Source: Gallibacterium salpingitidis
Lineage (GTDB): Bacteria > Pseudomonadota > Gammaproteobacteria > Enterobacterales > Pasteurellaceae
Reading direction: 5' to 3'
Length of the DNA: 61,409 bases
NCBI RefSeq assembly: GCF_001678495.1
Contig: NZ_JTJL01000002.1
Span: 1-61,409, forward strand
The translations under genes were made by a program, and so were the position numbers. The notes beneath the pieces were generated by a model. That model did not search any database and had not been told where the DNA came from. It worked only from the letters and a program-made list of their open reading frames with translations. The stretch's first letter is position 1, and each line of letters starts with the position of its first letter. Shown in pieces: positions 21,358 through 29,741 of this stretch.

Positions 21358-22608
21358 ATGCTAAAAGTACCACTTATTGTCAAACGCGAACTCTCTAATG
21401 GAGAACAAATAGAGGTAGGAAAACTAGCCGAAAATAAACAAGGTACATTCTTTCAATATACATCTGAATATCTTGCACGTTTTTCAGATTCACTCGCCCC
21501 ATTTAATCTTGCTGCCGATACATCATTACAAAAAGCGCCTTCTCTACCCCATTTTGGTTTACATGGTTTATTTGCTGACAGTTTACCTGATGGCTGGGGG
21601 CTTTATCTTATGGATCGCATGTTCCGACAAAATGGTTATGATCCAAAACAAATTACCGCTCTAGAACGGTTAGCTTATCTTTCTCAACAAGGTGCTGGTT
21701 CATTATCTTATGAACCCGCTCTTCCCCTAGTTGACATAAATGAAGTAGAAACTATTGATTTCATCACATTAGGCAAAAATGCAATTCAAGAATTTGAGGG
21801 TACAGAAACAGATATCTTAGCTCAATTAGTGCAAGCTAGTGGTTCTGGTGGAGCCAGACCTAAATTAAATGTAACACAGCTACAAAATGGTCTATTTACT
21901 ACTGATACTAAACAAAAAGGGACTCAATTTATTATTAAACTCACTTCCAAAAAATTCCCATTGCAACAATATGAAAGTTTGATTGAGTATGCTTACATGA
22001 CTATGGCAAAAAATTTACAATTAGACGTACCAAAATTCCAACTCTTTCAAGTAGATACTGATCATTTTTGGCTACAACAACAGCGTTTTGATCGTACTGA
22101 TAATGGCAAATTACATATGATCTCAGCTGCTGGATTATTGGATGCATCATTTAGAGAACCTTCTTTGGATTATCTAGAGTTGTTAAAAGCAACGCGAATT
22201 TTATGTGGTATTAAAGAAGGACAAAACTTAATCAAACGAGCTTTGTTCAACTTTTTAACCCTCAACCAAGATGATCATGCAAAAAACTTTGCCTTCTTAA
22301 TGGATGATGACAATAATTGGAAACTTTCTCCTTTTTATGACATTGTTTACAGCCCTTCTCCATATCAAGAACATATGACCGCTTTTGCTGGTAATGGGAA
22401 ACACCCATATCATGCGTTACCAAAATTTGCTCAATTAGCAGGTTTTACATCTACTAAACCGTTATGGCAAATATTAGAAGAAATTTATCAGCAAACCCTG
22501 ATTTTTCGCCAAGAAGCTTTACACCTTGGTATTTCTAAACGACTTGTAACTGAAATTGCTAAACAAATCGATCAACGATGGGCTTGGCGAAAAATTTATA
22601 GTGAGTAG
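21358..22608 (+). CDS. HipA-family serine/threonine kinase toxin
   Basis: A 416-residue protein with the HipA kinase fold. The Gly-rich loop SGSGGARPKL is at residues 161-170, a lysine in FIIKLTS follows, the catalytic loop NQDDHAKN is at 303-310 (Asp305) and the metal-binding Asp328 is in SPFYDIV. E. coli HipA phosphorylates glutamyl-tRNA synthetase and blocks translation. This protein has the SGGARPK-type loop rather than the E. coli one, so its target may differ. It forms a two-gene module with the upstream HTH gene and ends 14 bases before a convergent gene. All active-site motifs appear intact. Confidence 0.87.
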   Translation: MLKVPLIVKRELSNGEQIEVGKLAENKQGTFFQYTSEYLARFSDSLAPFNLAADTSLQKAPSLPHFGLHGLFADSLPDGWGLYLMDRMFRQNGYDPKQITALERLAYLSQQGAGSLSYEPALPLVDINEVETIDFITLGKNAIQEFEGTETDILAQLVQASGSGGARPKLNVTQLQNGLFTTDTKQKGTQFIIKLTSKKFPLQQYESLIEYAYMTMAKNLQLDVPKFQLFQVDTDHFWLQQQRFDRTDNGKLHMISAAGLLDASFREPSLDYLELLKATRILCGIKEGQNLIKRALFNFLTLNQDDHAKNFAFLMDDDNNWKLSPFYDIVYSPSPYQEHMTAFAGNGKHPYHALPKFAQLAGFTSTKPLWQILEEIYQQTLIFRQEALHLGISKRLVTEIAKQIDQRWAWRKIYSE

Positions 22609-22622
22609 CCAAATAAATAAAT

Positions 22623-23189
22623 CTATTTTATAGACGCAAGCATTTCTGCTGTGGTTACCACCATTGCAAATTCTCCATTTAAACTGGCTAATGCGGTTTG
22701 ATGAATCAATTCTGCGGAAAAATCTTCACCATTAATCCCAATTCGATTAAAAGTTGCAGTTGCATCGGCGACAAGAAACACCTGATAGCCATAATTGCCA
22801 GCCATTCTCGTTGTCGTTGAAACACAATGATCTGTCGTTAATCCAACAATCACTAATTGTTTAATGTTTTGTTCATCTAAGCGTTGTTTTAGATCTGTAC
22901 CAATAAAAGCGCTATTGACGGTTTTCTGAATAATGGTCTCATTGGCTTGTGGTTGTACGATCGGTTTAAAAGCGTGTCCAGCATGGGAAGGGTGTAAACA
23001 AGAAGTTGCTAGTTGTGAACTATGTTGAATATGAAAAATAGGATAACCTTTCTGACGCCATTGCTGTAACAACAAGGCTGCTTGTTCTTCTGCCATCGGA
23101 TTATTTCTTTCTCTGCCCCAATAATTTGGTATATCAAAACCTTGTTGTATATCAATCAAGATTAATGCCGGTTTGCTTTGCTCAATCAT
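22623..23189 (-). CDS. Isochorismatase-family cysteine hydrolase
   Basis: A 188-residue cytoplasmic hydrolase. The Asp-Lys-Cys triad is Asp13 (LILIDIQQGF), Lys89 (IIQKTVNSAF) and Cys122 (TTDHCVSTTTRMA). Members cleave amides or N-carbamoyl groups such as nicotinamide, or act on isochorismate; the substrate here cannot be told. The start is the ATG with GGAGG upstream; the frame stays open 22 codons earlier to the preceding stop codon but has no ribosome site there. It lies 66 bases after the secreted DUF218 gene and may share its transcript. Confidence 0.86.
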   Translation of the reverse strand: MIEQSKPALILIDIQQGFDIPNYWGRERNNPMAEEQAALLLQQWRQKGYPIFHIQHSSQLATSCLHPSHAGHAFKPIVQPQANETIIQKTVNSAFIGTDLKQRLDEQNIKQLVIVGLTTDHCVSTTTRMAGNYGYQVFLVADATATFNRIGINGEDFSAELIHQTALASLNGEFAMVVTTAEMLASIK

Positions 23190-23255
23190 TTTTCCTCCGT
23201 ATAAAAAACAACTGGCTAGACAAGAGCTAGCCAATATCAACAGTATAACTAACAA

Positions 23256-24347
23256 TTAATCACGTAAGACACCGCTATTAAACATTGGTAAACCAATCAC
23301 AATTAAGCTATCACGATAAATACCAAGCAAATCTTTGGCAGTGATTTTTTGTAATTGATCAAGCGGTTTATCTAATGCAGCAACAGTTTCAAATGTGATA
23401 CCTTGCGGGCCTGACTCTTTTGTTGCTAATTCAAATAAAGTTTGCCCACGACGCACATGGCTACCTGAACTGATTAATACAGCATGTTTAATCTTATGAT
23501 GCGCCAAAGCATAACGAGAGAATAAGGCATTTTCTACTGTAGAACGCGCATAGTTATCTGCAAAAATACGATTAGCATTAACACCTTGTTCTACTAACCA
23601 TTTTTTCATTAAATTGCCTTCAGTTTGATTATTTTTCGGCACACCGCCCGTTACGATAATTAAAGCATCAGGATTTTGTTTCGCTAATTCCAATGTTTTT
23701 TGTAAACGTTGAATTAAAATGTCGTGCATACTGCCATCTGGATTTAACGCATAGCCTAAAGTAATAATGGCATCATGATTAGTTAATTTAGTATCAGATT
23801 TATCGACAATCGGCGCTTTCGCTACTTTATCAATAGTGGCAAACATTTGTTTTAAAGTAGCCGCTTTTTCTGGTGCAATCTTTTCCAAATGTTGTAAATA
23901 TTTTTGGCTGTCTGCTTCTGCACCTTTGTAACGATACCAGCTGGCTAGATACATATTGGTTTTTACATCATCTGGCGCAACTTCTAACGCTTTTTGATAT
24001 AACTCAATCGCTTTATCCACATTACCGTTATAAATATTGGCATTAGCCGCACCTAATACAAAATCAATACGATATGGTTCTAATTGATGAGCAGTTAGAA
24101 GAATGTCGGCAATTCTCTCCATATTGCTTGGTAATTTTGCAGTAAATCCTGCATCAGAAACCCGCGCTGGCGATTTTTGAATTTCCACTGCTTGCGCTAA
24201 TAGATCATCAACCACTTGACGTTGATTCACTAATTGCTGATATTCCACTTGCGGCTGAACAACTTCAACTGCTTGAGTCGCTGCATAAACATTCCAAGTT
24301 GCAAATAACGAAACCGCAACAACAGTTAATTTATGAAATTTCTTCAT
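23256..24347 (-). CDS. Secreted TPR and YdcF/SanA-type (DUF218) protein
   Basis: A 363-residue protein with a signal peptide, probably cleaved after residue 22 (NVYA/ATQ). TPR-like repeats cover about residues 85-165 (AIELYQKALEVAPDDVKTNMYLASWYRYKGA). The second half is a DUF218 domain: DAIITLGYALNPDGS, IIVTGGVPKNNQTEG, RIFADNYARSTVENALFS and VLISSGSHVRRG. DUF218 proteins such as SanA, ElyC and YdcF affect cell envelope integrity, but their chemistry is not settled. E. coli examples are membrane anchored; this one appears periplasmic. A near-consensus CRP site lies upstream. Confidence 0.8.
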   Translation of the reverse strand: MKKFHKLTVVAVSLFATWNVYAATQAVEVVQPQVEYQQLVNQRQVVDDLLAQAVEIQKSPARVSDAGFTAKLPSNMERIADILLTAHQLEPYRIDFVLGAANANIYNGNVDKAIELYQKALEVAPDDVKTNMYLASWYRYKGAEADSQKYLQHLEKIAPEKAATLKQMFATIDKVAKAPIVDKSDTKLTNHDAIITLGYALNPDGSMHDILIQRLQKTLELAKQNPDALIIVTGGVPKNNQTEGNLMKKWLVEQGVNANRIFADNYARSTVENALFSRYALAHHKIKHAVLISSGSHVRRGQTLFELATKESGPQGITFETVAALDKPLDQLQKITAKDLLGIYRDSLIVIGLPMFNSGVLRD

Positions 24348-24387
24348 AATAAATCTCCATTTTATTGACTTTAGAAATAAGGAACGC

Positions 24388-24393
24388 AGTATA
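24388..24393 (-). promoter_or_regulatory. -10 element of the DUF218 gene
   Basis: On the minus strand TATACT forms a good -10 hexamer. The predicted transcript start (about 24381) lies 34 bases upstream of the start codon. No -35 hexamer is present at 17 bases; that place is taken by the CRP-like palindrome, as at class II activator-dependent promoters. Confidence 0.5.
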
Positions 24394-24405
24394 AGAAAAT
24401 CAATT

Positions 24406-24433
24406 AGAAAAAAATGTGAAGCAATTCACATTT
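24406..24433 (-). promoter_or_regulatory. CRP-like binding site, also readable as a terminator of the GNAT gene
   Basis: Bases 24412-24433 form a 22-base palindrome with TGTGA and TCACA spaced by six bases and AAA/TTT flanks, matching the CRP consensus at nearly all key positions. Its centre is at -41.5 relative to the predicted start of the DUF218 gene. The same palindrome is a nine-pair stem, loop of four, followed on the minus strand by T7, ten bases after the GNAT gene stop codon. Either or both functions are possible. Confidence 0.6.
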
Positions 24434-24442
24434 CAATGATAT

Positions 24443-25069
24443 CTACTTAGCTTTAATACCTAGTTCAATCAACAAGTTAGTATCCAATGCAGGAAACCAA
24501 ATAACTGGCTCAGGGTGTTCTGGATGTTCCGCAATAAATTTTTCCATCCACACCATATTGTACCAACGCCCAAATTTATAACCGCATTTACGAAATTCAC
24601 CAACGAAACGATAACCTAAATGAGCATGAAAATTTGCACTATTTTTGGTTAAAAACTCATCTTCTTGCTCTGGATAGCCAATACAAGCATTTAAATTATA
24701 AATATTCTGTGCTTTACAAATACGTTCTAATGCGGTGTATAACTTTTTCCCTAAACCTGTTTTCGTTTGATTCGCTTTTAAATAAATGGTCGTTTCAACT
24801 GCCCAATCATAAGCGGCACGTTCAACAAACGCGCTAGTATAGGCATAACCCAAAATTTCCCCTGCTTGTTCTGCAACAATGTATGGATATTTGGTTAGAG
24901 TTTTACTCATTCTCTGTTCAAATTCTGCCAAGGTAGGTACTTCATATTCAAAAGTAATTGCAGTTTTTTCTACATAAGGTGCATAGATTGCTAAAATCTG
25001 TGGCGCATCATCCAGCGTGGCCACCCGAATTATCACATTATCTTGTTCTGTACTCGGCTCCATACTCAT
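24443..25069 (-). CDS. GNAT-family N-acetyltransferase, phosphinothricin acetyltransferase-like
   Basis: A 208-residue cytoplasmic acetyltransferase. The fold is seen in IRVATLDDAPQILAIYAPYVEKTAITFEYEVP at the N terminus, the acetyl-CoA loop NQTKTGLGKKLY and the late motif HLGYRFVGEFRKCGYKFGRWYNMVWME. This arrangement is typical of the PAT/MddA group, which acetylates phosphinothricin, methionine sulfone or related amino acids. The start is the ATG preceded by AAGGAGA at seven bases; the open frame runs 29 codons further upstream without a better site. It is transcribed away from codB. Confidence 0.84.
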   Translation of the reverse strand: MSMEPSTEQDNVIIRVATLDDAPQILAIYAPYVEKTAITFEYEVPTLAEFEQRMSKTLTKYPYIVAEQAGEILGYAYTSAFVERAAYDWAVETTIYLKANQTKTGLGKKLYTALERICKAQNIYNLNACIGYPEQEDEFLTKNSANFHAHLGYRFVGEFRKCGYKFGRWYNMVWMEKFIAEHPEHPEPVIWFPALDTNLLIELGIKAK

Positions 25070-25180
25070 CTTCTTCTCCTTGGTATGCTGTTGTTTGCTT
25101 TGATAATAACTATCCAATCTCGGCTTTTCAAATTTCTTATTTACTGATCTAACCACGTTTCATTCTTAGCCAGTTATCTC

Positions 25181-25186
25181 TATAAT
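25181..25186 (+). promoter_or_regulatory. Possible -10 element of the codBA operon
   Basis: A consensus TATAAT lies 54 bases upstream of the codB start. No clear -35 or PurR-type operator was recognised in the 171 bases between the divergent genes. Confidence 0.35.
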
Positions 25187-25240
25187 AAGCGCGCATTTAT
25201 TTTTATTAAACACACATCATAAAACTGAGGAGTAATCTCT

Positions 25241-26461
25241 ATGTCTGCTGATAACTACAGCCTAAAGCCTGTACCAGAATCTGAACGTAAAGGAATGATA
25301 GCCCTGACATTTGTAATGTTGGGGCTTACTTTTTTCTCTGCCAGTATGTGGACTGGCGGAACGCTAGGTACCTCATTAACTTACAACGATTTTTTTCTCG
25401 CCGTTATTATCGGTAACTTAATGCTAGGAATCTACACCTCATTTCTCGGCTATATCGGTGCAAAAACCGGGCTAACAACTCATATTCTGGCGCGTTATTC
25501 ATTTGGTGTAAAAGGATCATGGTTGCCTTCTGCACTACTTGGTGGAACGCAAGTCGGTTGGTTCGGGGTTGGAGTGGCAATGTTCGCTATTCCGGTGAAT
25601 AAATTTACTGGTATTGATGTCAATCTTTTAATTTTGCTCTCTGGTGCTTTAATGACCATTACCGTCTTTTTCGGTATTTCTGCACTTACCGCACTTTCTG
25701 TTATTGCAGTGCCAGCGATTGCTATTTTAGGCGGCTATTCCGTTTATCTTGCTATTAATGATGCTGGCGGCTTAGCGACTTTACAACAATTGCAACCGAA
25801 AGAACCGATTTCCCTTTCAGTTGCAATTACCTTAGTAGTCGGTTCCTTTATTAGCGCGGGAACTTTAACTGCCGATTTTGTACGTTTCGGTAAAAAAGCA
25901 AAATATGCCGTTTTAGTAACAATGATCGCATTCTTCTTAGGTAACTCATTAATGTTTATCTTTGGTGCAGCAGGTGCAGCAGTAAAAGGAATGGCAGATA
26001 TTTCTGATGTAATGGTAGCGCAAGGTTTATTACTGCCTGCGATTATCGTTTTAGGTTTAAACATTTGGACAACTAACGATAACGCATTGTATGCCTCTGG
26101 TTTAGGCTTCGCGAATATCACTGGCGTTAGCAGCCGTATCCTGTCTGTCATTAACGGTATCGTTGGTACACTCTGCGCCTTATGGTTATACAATAACTTT
26201 GTTGGCTGGCTCACTTTCTTATCTGCGGCAATCCCACCAATTGGCGGTATTCTGATTGCTGACTATTTAACCCGCCGCCACTCTTATGCAAACTTTGAAC
26301 AAGCACATTTCGTTAATATTAACTGGGCAGCTATCGTTGCCGTTGGTGTAGGTGTTGCTTGTGGGAAATTCTTACCAGGTATTATTCCTGTAAATGCGGT
26401 AATTAGCGGTGCTGTTGCTTATCTCATTTTAAATCCGTTATTACGCAAGAAATTTGCTTAA
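25241..26461 (+). CDS. codB: Cytosine permease
   Basis: A 406-residue inner-membrane transporter of the nucleobase:cation symporter-1 family with about 12 hydrophobic segments. It begins with the cytosolic DNYSLKPVPESERKG and continues with MWTGGTLGTSLTYNDFF. Family-typical motifs are GGTQVGWFGVGVAMFA, WTTNDNALYASGLGFANI and PPIGGILIADYL. It imports cytosine for deamination by the next gene. GAGGAG lies upstream of the ATG, and codA begins 15 bases after its stop. One exact Haemophilus-type uptake core lies inside it. Confidence 0.95.
   Translation: MSADNYSLKPVPESERKGMIALTFVMLGLTFFSASMWTGGTLGTSLTYNDFFLAVIIGNLMLGIYTSFLGYIGAKTGLTTHILARYSFGVKGSWLPSALLGGTQVGWFGVGVAMFAIPVNKFTGIDVNLLILLSGALMTITVFFGISALTALSVIAVPAIAILGGYSVYLAINDAGGLATLQQLQPKEPISLSVAITLVVGSFISAGTLTADFVRFGKKAKYAVLVTMIAFFLGNSLMFIFGAAGAAVKGMADISDVMVAQGLLLPAIIVLGLNIWTTNDNALYASGLGFANITGVSSRILSVINGIVGTLCALWLYNNFVGWLTFLSAAIPPIGGILIADYLTRRHSYANFEQAHFVNINWAAIVAVGVGVACGKFLPGIIPVNAVISGAVAYLILNPLLRKKFA
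25688..25696 (-). other. Haemophilus-type DNA uptake signal core
   Basis: ACCGCACTT is the reverse complement of the 9-base core AAGTGCGGT that biases DNA uptake in Haemophilus-type Pasteurellaceae. This is the only exact copy I found by eye in the window. It may be chance. Confidence 0.5.
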
Positions 26462-26476
26462 AGGAGAATATCATCT

Positions 26477-27739
26477 ATGTTAATTAAAAATGCACATTTA
26501 CCAGGTCGTGAAGGGCTATGGCAATTACTCATTGAAAATGGAAAAATTAGTAAAATTGCGACAAATGATCTTGAATTAACCACCAATGAAACTGTGCTTG
26601 ATGCGGAACAAGGAATTGTTTATCCGCCATTTATTGAACCACATATTCATTTAGATGCAACGCAAACTGCGGGACAACCAAATTGGAATCAATCAGGAAC
26701 TTTATTTGAAGGCATCGAGCGTTGGGCAGAACGCAAATCAATGTTAAGCCACGACGATGTAAAACAACGTGCTTGGAAAACCTTAAAATGGCAAATTGCC
26801 AATGGGATTCAATTTGTGCGTACCCATGTTGATGTTTCTGATCCAACATTAACTGCATTGAAAGCAATGCTAGAGGTAAAACAAGAAGTTGCGCCTTGGG
26901 TCGATTTACAGATTGTTGCTTTCCCGCAAGAAGGTATTCTCTCTTACCCAAATGGAGAAAAATTACTAGAACAAGCGATGGAAATGGGCGCCGATGTCGT
27001 CGGTGGTATTCCGCATTTTGAATTTACGCGTGAATATGGTGTGCAATCAATGCATATTGCCTTTGATGTTGCTCGTCGTTATCAAAAGCAACTGGATATT
27101 CATTGCGATGAAATTGACGATGAACAATCTCGTTTTGTTGAAACTGTGGCAGCGCTCGCTTTGAAATATGAAATGGGCGATCAAGTTACCGCCAGCCATA
27201 CTACGGCAATGCACTCTTATAATGGTGCATATGCTTCTCGCTTATTCCGCTTATTAAAGATGTCCGGCATTAATTTCGTTGCCAACCCACTCGTTAATAT
27301 TCATCTGCAAGGACGTTTTGATACCTATCCAAAACGTCGCGGTATTACACGTGTAAAAGAGTTATTAGAAAGTGGTATTAATGTTTGTTTTGGACACGAT
27401 GATGTGTTCGATCCTTGGTATCCATTAGGCACTGCCAATATGCTGCAAGTATTGCATATGGGCTTGCATGTCTGTCAATTAATGGGTTATGGACAAATCA
27501 ATAACGGCTTAGACTTAGTAACTAGTAATAGCGCAAAAACATTAGCAATTAAAGACTATGGTATCCGCGAAGGTAATACAGCAAATCTCGTCATTTTACC
27601 GGCGGAAAATGGCTTTGATGCGGTACGCCGTCAAGTACCAACTCGCTACTCTATCCGTAATGGTAAAGTGATTGCGGAAACTAAACCGGCACAATCTAAA
27701 ATCTATTTAACTGAAATTGAATCGGTAACTTATCGATAA
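26477..27739 (+). CDS. codA: Cytosine deaminase
   Basis: A 420-residue amidohydrolase that converts cytosine to uracil and ammonia for pyrimidine salvage. The metal ligands match E. coli CodA in spacing: His56 and His58 (EPHIHLD), His209 ([11 protein letters not shown]), His241 ([11 protein letters not shown]) and Asp308 ([11 protein letters not shown]), with Glu212 as the general base. E. coli CodA is 427 residues. AAGGAG lies upstream of the ATG and codB precedes it in the same operon. Two genes for nucleotide-pyrophosphate hydrolases follow without an intervening terminator. Confidence 0.96.
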   Translation: MLIKNAHLPGREGLWQLLIENGKISKIATNDLELTTNETVLDAEQGIVYPPFIEPHIHLDATQTAGQPNWNQSGTLFEGIERWAERKSMLSHDDVKQRAWKTLKWQIANGIQFVRTHVDVSDPTLTALKAMLEVKQEVAPWVDLQIVAFPQEGILSYPNGEKLLEQAMEMGADVVGGIPHFEFTREYGVQSMHIAFDVARRYQKQLDIHCDEIDDEQSRFVETVAALALKYEMGDQVTASHTTAMHSYNGAYASRLFRLLKMSGINFVANPLVNIHLQGRFDTYPKRRGITRVKELLESGINVCFGHDDVFDPWYPLGTANMLQVLHMGLHVCQLMGYGQINNGLDLVTSNSAKTLAIKDYGIREGNTANLVILPAENGFDAVRRQVPTRYSIRNGKVIAETKPAQSKIYLTEIESVTYR

Positions 27740-27785
27740 TAAACGAGTATCAATGGATATTCTCTTCTGAAAGTAGGTGGATAAC

Positions 27786-28406
27786 ATGCAAACAAAAGAA
27801 AAGTGGTTAAATTGGGCCATAGAATTACAAAGCCTAGCACAAGCAGGACTTGCTTATGGGAAAGATAATTACGATCTCGAGCGATATCAAAGAATTAGAG
27901 AAATTGCCGCAGAAATTATTGCCCAACATACCGATCTCTCTTTTGCCAAAGTTACCGATCTATTTTGTAACGAAACTGGTTACCAAACACCTAAACTCGA
28001 TACTAGAGCAGCTATTTTTCAAGATGACAAAATTCTGCTAGTTCGTGAAAATAATGGCGATTGGTCTTTACCTGGTGGCTGGGTTGATGTGAATACCTCA
28101 ATTAAAGAAAATACCATCAAGGAAGTAAAAGAAGAAGCCGGTTTAGATGTTACTGCTGATAGGATTATCGCAGTACAAGATCGTGCTAAACATAACTTAC
28201 CGCTTTATGCCTATGGTATTTGTAAAATTTTTGTACTTTGTTCGGTCATTGGCGGACAATTTAAGCAAAATATTGAAACTACCGAATCTGCCTATTTTTC
28301 AGAAGATGATTTACCTAAATTAGCTACGGAGAAAAATAATGAAGCACAAATTAAGATGTGCTTCTCTGCTTATCGGGATAAAAATTGGGTTCCCCTATTC
28401 GATTAA
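27786..28406 (+). CDS. NUDIX hydrolase with N-terminal helical domain
   Basis: A 206-residue protein. Residues 1-65 are a helical N-terminal domain seen in a group of NUDIX enzymes sometimes annotated as ADP-ribose pyrophosphatase. The NUDIX domain follows: RAAIFQDDKILLVRENNGDWSLPGGWVD. The Nudix box ends KEVKEEAGLDV, so the catalytic EExG part is kept. However, the first conserved Glu is Thr and the Arg is Lys. The ATG start has AGGTGG five bases upstream; a GTG three codons earlier overlaps that site. It begins 46 bases after codA with no terminator between, so it probably belongs to the codBA operon. The substrate is unknown. Confidence 0.85.
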   Translation: MQTKEKWLNWAIELQSLAQAGLAYGKDNYDLERYQRIREIAAEIIAQHTDLSFAKVTDLFCNETGYQTPKLDTRAAIFQDDKILLVRENNGDWSLPGGWVDVNTSIKENTIKEVKEEAGLDVTADRIIAVQDRAKHNLPLYAYGICKIFVLCSVIGGQFKQNIETTESAYFSEDDLPKLATEKNNEAQIKMCFSAYRDKNWVPLFD

Positions 28407-28436
28407 TACAATTACTAACAACTTAAGGAGTACCAA

Positions 28437-28877
28437 ATGGATAAACAAAATGAATTACAACGCACTTTAGACTGGTTTAAAGAAGCAAAACCTAATCCTG
28501 AATTAAAAGATCTCTGTACGCAAATTGGTTGTCATTTTGAAGAAGTAGTCGAAATGCTTGATGCATTAGGCCATTCGGAAATGGCACATAATCTTGAAAC
28601 TCTAGCGAATAGTTATAAGCAAAAACAGCAAATGGATCGCCTCGCTCAACTCTCCCATGAACATAAAATTGAAGTCCTAGATTCTCTTGCTGATCAAGTT
28701 GTTACTGCTACTGGAGTTGCTTATATGGCTGGTTTCGATTTCTACTCAGCTTTTGCGGAAGTGAATAACTCCAACTGGTCAAAATTCGAAAACGGTAAAG
28801 CCACTTTTGACGAAAATGGTAAAATCAAAAAAGGCGCAAACTACTTCAAACCGGATTTAGCAAAATTTGTGAAATAG
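28437..28877 (+). CDS. MazG-like all-alpha nucleotide pyrophosphohydrolase
   Basis: A 146-residue, mostly helical protein. Acidic metal-binding positions follow the all-alpha NTP pyrophosphatase pattern: Glu35, Glu36 and Glu39 in HFEEVVEML, then Glu79, Asp82 and Asp86 in IEVLDSLADQVVTATG. It resembles short MazG/phosphoribosyl-ATP pyrophosphohydrolase-like proteins often carried by phages. Such enzymes remove abnormal or excess (d)NTPs. It lies 30 bases after the NUDIX gene with a strong AAGGAG site and is followed by a hairpin, so it closes a codB-codA-nudix-mazG-like operon. The exact substrate is not predictable. Confidence 0.75.
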   Translation: MDKQNELQRTLDWFKEAKPNPELKDLCTQIGCHFEEVVEMLDALGHSEMAHNLETLANSYKQKQQMDRLAQLSHEHKIEVLDSLADQVVTATGVAYMAGFDFYSAFAEVNNSNWSKFENGKATFDENGKIKKGANYFKPDLAKFVK

Positions 28878-28903
28878 GTATCTAAAAGATATTCCAACTC
28901 ATT

Positions 28904-28927
28904 TAGCTGACGTAAAAGCGTCAGCTA
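28904..28927 (+). terminator. Hairpin at the end of the codBA operon
   Basis: A perfect nine-base-pair stem (28904-28912 with 28919-28927) lies 27 bases after the stop codon of the MazG-like gene. The following TGTTGTTG is only a weak T-run. It sits between convergent genes and could serve both. Confidence 0.6.
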
Positions 28928-28950
28928 TGTTGTTGATATATTAAAAATCT

Positions 28951-29568
28951 TCACACAATCAGCTTGCTTGCCAATTTATACACTTGCTTGATTTCCTTAC
29001 TGTCTAAATGCCAGTTATCGAGTTCAACTTTCACTAATTCTGGGAATTTCTTACTAATATCTCTTAAAGCATTTCCAACCGATTTTCTAACATACTCACT
29101 TGTATCCCTTTTTAAGCCGGCAATTCTTTCAATAGCTTCATTTGGATTTTCTTTAAAATATGGTCTATTTGTCCATATTCTCAAACCCTCTATAACTGCT
29201 CTCCTTGTATTGGGATTAATACTTTTTAACCAATCATCAATAACTGGAAGCGCATTGTCATAGCCTATTTTATGGCAAAATTGATCAAACGCCTTTGCTA
29301 ATACTTCTTGAACTCTCCAATTATCATCTTTAGAAATTTCATCTCTCATAAACATCAAAATTTCTTCATCTGCTGATAGGTACCCAAAAAGAAATACACC
29401 GTACATTCTTACTTGATATACATTAGATTTATATGCTAAAAACGCTAATTTCTTTGCTACATCCTTATCATTAGATTTATAATCGGTAAAAGCTCTATTT
29501 TCTTCCTCTTTAAAACCATTCTCTATTAAAGAAAATTCTTGCTCTAAATTCAAAATATATTCTTTCAA
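28951..29568 (-). CDS. AlkD-like HEAT-repeat DNA alkylation repair protein
   Basis: A 205-residue, all-helical protein with HEAT-like repeats of the DNA alkylation repair family: VRMYGVFLFGYLS, DNWRVQEVLAKAFDQFC, NPNTRRAVIEGLRIWTNRPYF and TSEYVRKSVGNALRDISKKFPELV. AlkD removes positively charged alkylated bases without base flipping; whether this shorter protein has glycosylase activity is not clear. The only plausible start is a TTG, with AGGGA nine bases upstream. The next Met is at residue 55. It is AT-rich and convergent with the cod operon. Confidence 0.78.
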   Translation of the reverse strand: MKEYILNLEQEFSLIENGFKEEENRAFTDYKSNDKDVAKKLAFLAYKSNVYQVRMYGVFLFGYLSADEEILMFMRDEISKDDNWRVQEVLAKAFDQFCHKIGYDNALPVIDDWLKSINPNTRRAVIEGLRIWTNRPYFKENPNEAIERIAGLKRDTSEYVRKSVGNALRDISKKFPELVKVELDNWHLDSKEIKQVYKLASKLIV

Positions 29569-29683
29569 TCGAAATATCCCTATTATATTTACTTATTTTA
29601 AGAATTCTCATCTATATTATTTAAAAATAAACTTTTCATAATGTGCTATTCTGATTAAGTCACTCATCTGCAGATTCAATACT

Positions 29684-29707
29684 AAAAAAATAAGCCTATT
29701 CTTATTT
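29684..29707 (-). terminator. AT-rich hairpin after the MFS gene
   Basis: A seven-base-pair stem (29688-29694 with 29701-29707) is followed on the minus strand by a run of T, about 35 bases beyond the MFS stop codon. Weak because the stem holds one G-C pair only. Confidence 0.4.
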
Positions 29708-29741
29708 ATTAATAATAATAGTAAAACACAATTAAATTACT

